DNA of 9,157 bases from Candidatus Rhabdochlamydia sp. (lineage in GTDB: Bacteria > Chlamydiota > Chlamydiia > Chlamydiales > Rhabdochlamydiaceae), in NCBI GenBank assembly GCA_030043815.1, contig JASHWX010000033.1:1-9157 (forward strand), read 5' to 3'. Both the position numbers and the translations under genes were made by a program. Positions 1-5,502 of this stretch are shown one piece after another (position 1 is the stretch's first letter; each line of letters begins with the position of its first letter). The notes beneath the pieces are model-generated. The model did no database searches. It saw nothing but the letters and a program-made list of their open reading frames with translations, and was not told the DNA's origin.

Positions 1-100
1 TTTGCATCTTTTCGATGATCGAATCGATGTTGCTTTTGATCTTCATCGCTGTTTTTGCCGGGCGAGATGGTTTCGAGGGTTGAGCACGTAATGCAGCCAT
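1..100 (-). CDS. N-terminus of a small basic protein of unknown function (partial, runs off left edge)
   Basis: An open frame begins with ATG at 100-98 and stays open to the window edge, giving 33 codons. A strong Shine-Dalgarno sequence (TAAGGAG, 113-107 on this strand) lies six bases upstream, which makes the start convincing. The visible product opens MAALRAQPSKPSRPAKT and is rich in Lys, Arg, Pro and Ala. From about residue 18 it turns into a likely amphipathic helix (KSNIDSIIEKMQ). I do not recognise the family. A basic N-terminus followed by a helix would fit a nucleic-acid-binding or histone-like protein, but that is only a guess. It follows rsmE on the same strand and probably has its own promoter in the AT-rich gap. 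Confidence 0.7.
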   Translation of the reverse strand, partial: MAALRAQPSKPSRPAKTAMKIKSNIDSIIEKMQ

Positions 101-106
101 AATGAT

Positions 107-113
107 CTCCTTA
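107..113 (-). promoter_or_regulatory. Strong ribosome binding site of the left-edge gene
   Basis: On the minus strand the sequence reads TAAGGAG, then six bases, then ATG at 100. This near-consensus Shine-Dalgarno sequence is the main support for the truncated gene being real. Confidence 0.75.
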
Positions 114-125
114 TTATTTGATCCT

Positions 126-155
126 ATCTTATTTTTATTATTTTAATTTTTGTAA
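126..155 (-). promoter_or_regulatory. Possible sigma70-type promoter for the left-edge gene
   Basis: On the minus strand a TTACAA box (155-150) is followed by an 18-base AT-only spacer and a TAAGAT box (131-126), about 20 bases before the ribosome binding site. The match is reasonable, but the whole gap is extremely AT-rich, so chance matches are likely. The gap also holds an AT-only 8-bp palindrome (141-148 with 154-161). Confidence 0.35.
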
Positions 156-161
156 TTAAAA

Positions 162-848
162 TCAAACTAAACTTGAAATAAGTGTTAGTGCGGCTAATGG
201 TGCAGTCTCAGCGCGGAGAATATTGGAATGGAACTTAACGCCTTGAGCTTTTAAGGATTGTTGCAAGAAGGCGCGCTCTTTGGGATCAAACCCTTTTTCA
301 GGTCCGATGAAAATGATGATGGGGTCGGAAAACGTCAAAGAAAGGTCCCAAAGGTAGGGGGCTTCGAGGTCGCCGAAAATGAGCGTGCCGGCAGGCTTTT
401 CCCACTTTAGCAGGGGAGGCTTAATCTCGATAGCAGGCAGGTCGAGCCTGCCGCACTGTTTCATCGCGGCGATAGAGAGGGCCCTGAGGCGGTCTAATTG
501 GTTAGGGCTAAGGCTCTCTTTTTCACTGAGCATCCCAGGAAACAGCCAAAATGCCGTCGCATTGAGCTCTGTCCCTTTTTCGATGACCCATTCCAAATGG
601 TTCATTTTAGGAATGGCCAGGCCCAAGACGATCTGTCTTGGGGGAGGTTTTTCTGTGATTTGCTCGATTTGGAGGTGGTCTGGATCGAGAAGACGGGCAT
701 GCGCGAGTTGATTGCGTCCATTGACGAGCTCCACGAGTCCTCCCATAGGGGTGCGGGAGACGCGCAGGTGATGCGATTCCCCAGCGCTTAATGCAATGTG
801 TTCGTGTTCATGGAAGGGAGCATCGTGAAAGTAACGGTTATGCGGCAT
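162..848 (-). CDS. rsmE: 16S rRNA (uracil-1498-N3)-methyltransferase RsmE
   Basis: 228 residues, close to the usual length of about 240. RsmE methylates N3 of U1498 in the decoding region of 16S rRNA using S-adenosylmethionine, and acts on the assembled small subunit. The N-terminal part (about 1-70) is the PUA-like RNA-binding domain, with HHLRVSR at 26-32. The C-terminal part is a SPOUT (trefoil-knot) methyltransferase domain. Its signatures are visible: IEKGTELN (89-96), AAMKQCGR (127-134), IGPEKGFDPKE (181-191) and NILRAETAPLAAL (209-221). The family normally has GPEGG in the third motif, so Lys185 in place of a glycine is slightly odd. The ATG start fits the family N-terminus, but no clear Shine-Dalgarno sequence precedes it. 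It lies 122 bases downstream of the acyltransferase gene, beyond a large palindrome, so it is probably transcribed separately or only by read-through. It ends 61 bases before the next gene on the same strand. Confidence 0.93.
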   Translation of the reverse strand: MPHNRYFHDAPFHEHEHIALSAGESHHLRVSRTPMGGLVELVNGRNQLAHARLLDPDHLQIEQITEKPPPRQIVLGLAIPKMNHLEWVIEKGTELNATAFWLFPGMLSEKESLSPNQLDRLRALSIAAMKQCGRLDLPAIEIKPPLLKWEKPAGTLIFGDLEAPYLWDLSLTFSDPIIIFIGPEKGFDPKERAFLQQSLKAQGVKFHSNILRAETAPLAALTLISSLV

Positions 849-863
849 AAGATCTACAGAGAG

Positions 864-960
864 AAAAATTTAAGCAGGATATTAGGATTGTCAGGATAGG
901 GAAAAGAGACCATTTGAAATTTTTTTGCTTTCATCCTGAACATCCTAATATCCTGCTTAA
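864..960 (-). terminator. Probable terminator after the cdaA-to-acyltransferase operon
   Basis: Read on the minus strand, the 28-bp stem lies 10 bases past the acyltransferase stop and is followed within one base by five T residues (868-864). A stem plus T-run at the end of a compact operon suggests transcription termination or 3'-end protection. The stem is longer, and the loop larger, than in a textbook intrinsic terminator, so the activity is inferred. Confidence 0.45.
870..960. repeat. Long intergenic inverted repeat with AGGAT sub-repeats
   Basis: Arms at 870-897 and 933-960 are complementary over 28 bases with only a two-base mismatch (26 of 28), around a 35-base loop. Each arm holds three AGGAT units 8-9 bases apart (876, 884 and 893 in the left arm). 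The palindrome fills most of the gap between the acyltransferase stop and the rsmE start. From memory, AGGAT-spaced palindromes like this occur as dispersed intergenic repeats in many bacterial genomes. Copy number cannot be seen from one window. Confidence 0.8.
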
Positions 961-970
961 TTTTCCTTTT

Positions 971-2206
971 TTATTTTAAAATGGCTTTCTTTAAGACTTG
1001 GTCAAATGGGGCTTCACATCCTGCCATCGCACAGAGTTCGGGCAAGGAAACCACTTCGAAAGCGGCCAAGCGCTTGTAATGGCGCTTTATCCTTCCAAAA
1101 GCGGATAAATTGAAGACGAGTTTAAAGCAGTAATCGGATTTGAGAATATCTTTTTCGCTCTGGTAGGAAACGATCTCTGCATTTTCCAGCACAATCCCCT
1201 CAATGGGAGTATAAATCGTTATGAACTCATAGGGATAAATTTCGCGGAAGGTGCCCAAATGGGGGAGTATGACACCGAGCTGTTTTTTTTCTTCAGGCAG
1301 AACGATGAGGATTGATTCGTGGCGGAATTTTAGTTTCAACAGGTCGCGCGTCTGCTGCTTCCAGCGGTTGTGCGACCATAGCCATTGTCCGGGGGCTTCG
1401 GCGATTTTCTTCTCTAAATTTGCGAGCATTGCGGTCATCAATCGCTCTGTTTCGATCTCGAGCGGGGCTTCAGTATTGGGCCAAATGGGCTCAGAATAGT
1501 GGATGTAATACTTGCCGTGTTTCCGATGGGTCGTGGGGACGATGATGGGCGAACCTGTGCGATGGGAGAGGATGGCTGCAATCGGCGAGGTCCAAGCGGT
1601 CCTTCCAAAGAAGGGGCTCGAGTAGCCGCTGTCGGGCATTCCCTGATCGCCGACGATGCCTAAGAATGCGCCTTTTTTTAGCCCGCGCAGGCCCTCGCGG
1701 ATGGCGTTTTGCGAAGCGATCATCTTGCCGCCGAATTTTTCACGGATGGAGGTTATCCAGCTGTAGAGAGGTTTATTCTCTATTGGCCGTCCGATGGCAA
1801 CTCCTGGCATCCGGCTCGTTCCTTCTAAGAAAAGGACTTCCCAATTCGATTGATGGCCGCAAAAAAAGATCACGGGCTTGCTTTCTTTCATGAGGCGGTC
1901 GGCTTCTTCAGGATTGACGCATGAGGCGATCCGCTGAATCTGTTTCTCCGAGTCTAATTTGGCGTACTCTAGGCATGTGATGATCAAATTCTGGATCGAT
2001 TCTTTTGCATAGAGACGGATTTGTTCTTCAGTGAGTTTCAAGCTCGATGCCAAGGCGAGATTGCTTAAAGCCCGTTTGCGGTATTTGGGGAAGAGGTGGT
2101 AGAGGGCGCTTCCCAGCAATGCTCCCAACGCGTGGATCATGCGATAGGGCATATAGCGGATGGGCCATGTCAAAATAAGAATAAGCAAGTAAGAAAACCG
2201 GTGCAT
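971..2206 (-). CDS. htrB: Lipid A biosynthesis acyltransferase, LpxL/HtrB family, with C-terminal extension
   Basis: 411 residues. Family members transfer a fatty acid from acyl-ACP to the lipid A precursor on the inner membrane, giving acyloxyacyl chains. A hydrophobic N-terminal anchor is visible (about 6-38). The catalytic HX4(D/E) motif is His118 to Glu123 (HQSNWE). Also visible are GDQG (186-189), FFGRTAWTSPIAA (199-211), a TGSPIIVP segment (217-224) and WSHNRWK (277-283), all in family order. LpxL proteins usually end near residue 300-310. Here about 115 more residues follow, with Rossmann-like hydrophobic strands (SILIVLP at 298-304, FKLVFNLSAF at 361-370) vaguely like a GT9 glycosyltransferase fold. 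The start has a TAA stop in frame just upstream and only a poorly spaced GGAAG in front. It lies 33 bases after the glycosyltransferase and probably shares its transcript. It corresponds to chlamydial CT010 by position. Which acyl chain it adds cannot be told. Confidence 0.88.
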   Translation of the reverse strand: MHRFSYLLILILTWPIRYMPYRMIHALGALLGSALYHLFPKYRKRALSNLALASSLKLTEEQIRLYAKESIQNLIITCLEYAKLDSEKQIQRIASCVNPEEADRLMKESKPVIFFCGHQSNWEVLFLEGTSRMPGVAIGRPIENKPLYSWITSIREKFGGKMIASQNAIREGLRGLKKGAFLGIVGDQGMPDSGYSSPFFGRTAWTSPIAAILSHRTGSPIIVPTTHRKHGKYYIHYSEPIWPNTEAPLEIETERLMTAMLANLEKKIAEAPGQWLWSHNRWKQQTRDLLKLKFRHESILIVLPEEKKQLGVILPHLGTFREIYPYEFITIYTPIEGIVLENAEIVSYQSEKDILKSDYCFKLVFNLSAFGRIKRHYKRLAAFEVVSLPELCAMAGCEAPFDQVLKKAILK

Positions 2207-2239
2207 TCTTCCATGATAGCACAGCAGGGATTAAAAAGA

Positions 2240-3337
2240 TTATTTCATAGATAATTGTGTGAGGCGGCGGAGCTGGGTAGAAAAATCGAGGTGTTTGACG
2301 GAATCTCGGACCTTTTGAGCGCTGGCGGGGGTTTTTCGATGGTTAAGCGCAATTTTTAATTCTTGAGTAAAGTTGTTTAAATCCTCGATGACTAGTCCAT
2401 TCTGCTCAGTCAACACCTCATGCCCGCCATTATTTTTGGAGGAGAGGGTGAAAATACCCATCGCCAAGGCCTCGACAGTGACGTTGGCAAAAGGATCGTA
2501 TAGAGAAGGAATGACTAGGCAATCGGCGCGTTGATAAAAGGGGATAGGGTCTTGCTGCTGGCCTTGAAAAATCACTTTGTCCGATAAGTTAAGGCGGGCG
2601 GCGAGAGATTGAAAATAGGCGGTGTCCTTATCTTTGCCGACGACATTGAGGTGAAAATTCTCGTTGCTCATGGGGCCTAGGGATTTGAGGAGCTGTTCCA
2701 GGCCTTTTCGCTGAAAATTGTGGCCGATAAAGAGAAACTGAAAGGCATCCTGCCTTTCTTTTTCCCCATTATCGAAGGCTTGCTGCATGGCATGCCATTC
2801 GACGCCATTGTGGATCACCTCGATTTTGTTAGGGTCAATATCATAAAATGAGAGGATTTCTTGTTTGACCATATGGGAATTCGTGAAGCAGGTCCGAAGG
2901 CCAGGATGCTCAAATCCTTGCTTTTCGAGGATAAGGATCGCTCGATGAAGCGGATTGATGGCAAAGCTGAAGCGTTTTGCCAGCCCTTCTTGCATCCCTC
3001 GCCTCTTTAAATACGCTGCATGCACGCCGTTGCCCGCGCGCAGATGGGTGCTAAACCGGTTGCGGTCGAGGCTAAAGACAATGGGAGTGGGATGGCGCTG
3101 CAGGTATTCATGGCATGCTTTGTCAAAGTGGAGCACTTTAACAACGCTGAGAGAATGCTCGATGGGCAATGAGACGATGTTGAGCAGGGGATGTTCAAAT
3201 GGGGCAGTCACTGTGCCGCTTGTCAAAACGGTGGTAGGGGAGTTAAGCGCGCAAAAATCCCGGGCGATTTGCCAGGTGTATTTCTCTAGTCCTCCTTGAT
3301 GAAACAGGTCGCTTTTGATCAAAGTGACACTTTTCAT
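2240..3337 (-). CDS. GT4-family glycosyltransferase, probably for lipopolysaccharide core (WaaG-like)
   Basis: 365 residues with the two-domain GT-B layout. The N-terminal domain has a GGLEKY loop (15-20) and an RAGNGVHAAYL segment (100-110), seen in WaaG-like core glycosyltransferases. The C-terminal GT1/GT4 domain has FLFIGHNFQRKG (201-212), LNVVGKDKD (230-238), DKVIFQGQ (253-260) and IPFYQRADCLVIPSLYDPF (265-283). The sugar-nucleotide-binding EX7E motif appears as Asp281 to Glu289, a D variant. The family moves a sugar from a nucleotide-sugar onto an acceptor with retention of configuration; donor and acceptor cannot be read here. The start ATG overlaps the YbbR stop as ATGA, so translation is probably coupled, with AAGAGG about 10 bases upstream. 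The acyltransferase follows after 33 bases, which supports a lipid A or core role. I do not recall this gene at this position in Chlamydia, so it may be a lineage-specific insertion or a loss there. Confidence 0.82.
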   Translation of the reverse strand: MKSVTLIKSDLFHQGGLEKYTWQIARDFCALNSPTTVLTSGTVTAPFEHPLLNIVSLPIEHSLSVVKVLHFDKACHEYLQRHPTPIVFSLDRNRFSTHLRAGNGVHAAYLKRRGMQEGLAKRFSFAINPLHRAILILEKQGFEHPGLRTCFTNSHMVKQEILSFYDIDPNKIEVIHNGVEWHAMQQAFDNGEKERQDAFQFLFIGHNFQRKGLEQLLKSLGPMSNENFHLNVVGKDKDTAYFQSLAARLNLSDKVIFQGQQQDPIPFYQRADCLVIPSLYDPFANVTVEALAMGIFTLSSKNNGGHEVLTEQNGLVIEDLNNFTQELKIALNHRKTPASAQKVRDSVKHLDFSTQLRRLTQLSMK

Positions 3338-4593
3338 TTTGGGGCGACCTCTTCGACGTGAATTTCATGGTCTTTAAGAGAGACTGCCAAGTCGAATTTG
3401 CTGTCATCGGCGCGGAAGAGCTGGAATCGGTTCATGTAGCTGCGGAAGCGGTTGCGGAGGTACTCTTCGCGCAAAGCCGGCTGAAGCAGACGGATATCGC
3501 GATCGGAGACGTCGGACATCAAGCGGGCAACGTATTTTTCTTCGAGCTGATTGGAACCTACAAACTGTACGCTCCAGTCGAGCAATTTCCGCTCAGATTT
3601 GGGGCTCACGACGATGACGATCTCGATCATCTCGCGCACGGTCTGCAAGAAGAGATTATCGACTCCATTTGCATAAAGGGGATAGGAGATCAAAGGGGTG
3701 CCGTTGAGGAATTTGATCAGCTCATTGCCTGTTATGTGCGTATTTGTAGGATTGAGGATGTTCAAATTGTCGGGAGGGAAAAAGACGGACAATTGGATCT
3801 GGGCCTCGATGGGAAGTAAGTTGCATCGAATGAAATCGATGCGCAGCGCCTTGGCAAGGGGGTCGTCGATCTCGATGGGCGCATCGGAGAGAATGGGGAT
3901 ATTGATCTGTTTCCATTGGTCTGGGACAAAATAGCTCACAACTTCCGAATTGTTTTCCGCTTTGAGCGCGAGCTCATCGAGCTTTACTTTCGGGATATCA
4001 TTTAAATTGAATGTGATCCGCTGTTCTTTTAATTTTAAGCGCTTGATGACCTCCTCCGGCCCGCTCACGGTCAGTTGAAGGCGATAAGGCCAGACGTCGA
4101 GAAATTGATAGCCTCGGGCCGCTTCGCCGATCGGCTGAGTGATCACAATGGGGATTTGGTCTGTGACGAGCTTTGTCATCCTCACGATGAAATTGGGATG
4201 GAAGACGCGGGAAATTCCTCCTGGGATGTCGATCTCGGGGTTGAGCGAGACGAGATTTTTTTTCGAAACATTGACGATCCATTCATCCGATTTATCGGAA
4301 GCATCGATGACGACCTCTAAGTCGGATGGCGTCAATTCATCGATCACCGACGTGTTGCCGACAACAGTTAATGTCAATTTTTTAGCGAGCCGCCCATTGG
4401 GCTGCATCCCTTCCACGGTTTTGCCAGGCGGCAGGTGGATGATTCGCACAGGGACATTGCTGATATTGCGCGTGCTGGTCAAGCTGTGGTTGACGACAAA
4501 CCAGATGACCACAGCGAGAATGATGGAGATGAGCTTTCTTGGCCAATGTTCGAAGAAAATTTTATAAAGTAAGCTTTTCACTTTTTCAACCAC
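3334..4593 (-). CDS. YbbR-domain membrane protein, CdaR-like partner of the diadenylate cyclase
   Basis: 419 residues. One N-terminal membrane segment (about 20-36, LISIILAVVIWFVVNHS) is followed by a large extracytoplasmic portion. Near residues 40-130 is a YbbR-type beta domain (start NVPVRIIHLPPG, 46-57), and a second probable one lies at about 140-220 (IPIVITQPIGEAARGYQF, then LTVSGPEEVIKRL). The remaining 200 residues show no domain I can name. In Firmicutes the YbbR protein CdaR binds and modulates CdaA, and the genes are adjacent as here, so the same partnership is inferred. The start is GTG. GTG at 4593 overlaps the cyclase gene by 16 bases. A second in-frame GTG at 4581 would give a GTGA four-base overlap and shorten the protein by four residues; the sequence does not decide between them. 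The 3' end overlaps the glycosyltransferase start by four bases. It corresponds to chlamydial CT011. Confidence 0.85.
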   Translation of the reverse strand: MVEKVKSLLYKIFFEHWPRKLISIILAVVIWFVVNHSLTSTRNISNVPVRIIHLPPGKTVEGMQPNGRLAKKLTLTVVGNTSVIDELTPSDLEVVIDASDKSDEWIVNVSKKNLVSLNPEIDIPGGISRVFHPNFIVRMTKLVTDQIPIVITQPIGEAARGYQFLDVWPYRLQLTVSGPEEVIKRLKLKEQRITFNLNDIPKVKLDELALKAENNSEVVSYFVPDQWKQINIPILSDAPIEIDDPLAKALRIDFIRCNLLPIEAQIQLSVFFPPDNLNILNPTNTHITGNELIKFLNGTPLISYPLYANGVDNLFLQTVREMIEIVIVVSPKSERKLLDWSVQFVGSNQLEEKYVARLMSDVSDRDIRLLQPALREEYLRNRFRSYMNRFQLFRADDSKFDLAVSLKDHEIHVEEVAPK

Positions 4594-5378
4594 TCTCTTA
4601 AATTAAATTGCGTTTTAAAATCGGCCTTCTGAGGTGGCGTAAAGATGCTGCGGATAATTCCTTTAAATCGGTCAATTTTCACCCCTGGGGTCATCACCCC
4701 GTCTCTTGCAATCGAAACTTTGCCTGTCTCCTCCGAGATCACGATGATCATGGCATCAGTGAGCTGGCTCGCTCCCAGCCCTGCGCGGTGCCGCGTTCCC
4801 ATCGATCGAGAGATCTGCGTACTGTCCTCAGCGAGAGGCAAGATGACCGCCGCTGCCACGACGGTCATGTCGCGGATGATCACCGCGCCGTCGTGCAGAG
4901 GCGTCGTCGTTGCGAAGATGGACTCGAGCAGCTCAGAGGAGAAGTTGGCATTTAAAATGACCGCCTTGTTCGCATATTCGTCGAGCGAATCTTCATGCTG
5001 CAAGACAATCAACGCCCCGATCCTCTTTTCCGCCAAACGATAAGTTGAATTGGCGAGCTGATCTAGGAACTTGTCGAATTCGGTGATCTCGCGGTAGCGC
5101 TTGCCTTTGAGGCTGAATTTGGACAGCGCCATCCTCAGCTCTGGTTGGAAGATGATCAAAATGGCGATCACGGCGACGTTGCCGATCATGACCAAGATTT
5201 TATGCAAAATCGGCAGGTTCAACCACGAAGAAATGGCAAAAATGAGCAAAAAGCCAAACAGCCCCAAGACAAGGTCCATCGAACGCGTATTCCAAAAAAA
5301 GGAAAGAATATAGTTGATGAGGACGGCGATGATCGCCATCTCAATGAGGGGAGTGACGCCGTGAAAAATAACACCCAT
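4578..5378 (-). CDS. cdaA: Diadenylate cyclase (c-di-AMP synthase), CdaA/DacA type
   Basis: 266 residues. It condenses two ATP molecules into cyclic di-AMP at the inner face of the membrane. Three membrane segments lie in the first 80 residues (about 10-28, 35-51 and 60-77), then QPELRMAL (78-85), a CdaA hallmark. The DisA_N catalytic domain follows, with GALIVLQ (121-127), the DGA motif (163-165, in TPLHDGAVII), GTRHRAG (194-200, the RHR motif) and SEETG (215-219). All residues that define an active cyclase are present. It is the first gene of the minus-strand operon and overlaps the YbbR gene. A weak TAGGT Shine-Dalgarno sequence precedes the ATG. The glmM gene that often accompanies cdaA-cdaR elsewhere is absent here. 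The chlamydial orthologue is CT012 (ybbP/dacA), reported to make c-di-AMP, which host STING senses. In this lineage the target of the signal is unknown, with envelope or osmotic control being the usual roles. Confidence 0.93.
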   Translation of the reverse strand: MGVIFHGVTPLIEMAIIAVLINYILSFFWNTRSMDLVLGLFGFLLIFAISSWLNLPILHKILVMIGNVAVIAILIIFQPELRMALSKFSLKGKRYREITEFDKFLDQLANSTYRLAEKRIGALIVLQHEDSLDEYANKAVILNANFSSELLESIFATTTPLHDGAVIIRDMTVVAAAVILPLAEDSTQISRSMGTRHRAGLGASQLTDAMIIVISEETGKVSIARDGVMTPGVKIDRFKGIIRSIFTPPQKADFKTQFNLREWLKK

Positions 5379-5449
5379 GACAGACCTACCATCACGACTC
5401 TACCAGATTTGCCAATGGTCCACAATTTCAAAAAAAAGATGTTCTTCTT

Positions 5450-5477
5450 TTGACAAATTTTTTGAATCGTGTAGGAT
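5450..5477 (+). promoter_or_regulatory. Promoter for cydA-cydB
   Basis: A perfect TTGACA (5450-5455) is followed after 16 bases by TAGGAT (5472-5477), four of six matches to TATAAT. An overlapping TATACT (5477-5482) matches better but would need a 21-base spacer. The predicted transcript start near 5484 leaves a very short leader of about 20 bases before cydA. The region is shared with the divergent cdaA gene, for which I could not pick a clear promoter. A small AAAAGA/TCTTTT dyad just upstream (about 5434-5451) could be an operator, but this is weak. Confidence 0.6.
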
Positions 5478-5490
5478 ATACTCGTTTACA

Positions 5491-5496
5491 AGAGGG
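5491..5496 (+). promoter_or_regulatory. Ribosome binding site that fixes the cydA start
   Basis: AGAGGG lies six bases before the ATG at 5503. It supports this start over the upstream in-frame ATG at 5377, which would place the promoter inside the gene. Confidence 0.65.
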
Positions 5497-5502
5497 ATAG
5501 CG

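Noticed and set aside
141..161. AT-only 8-bp palindrome after rsmE as a terminator
   Set aside because: The stem has no G or C pairs and the region is almost pure A and T, so pairing there is expected by chance.
3358..3819. Open frame of 153 codons on the plus strand opposite the YbbR gene
   Set aside because: It is antisense to the conserved operon gene and shows no family motif; it is a by-product of codon bias.
5377..5502. In-frame ATG at 5377 as an extended cydA start
   Set aside because: The extra 42 residues do not resemble CydA N-termini and would cover the TTGACA promoter and the AGAGGG ribosome binding site.
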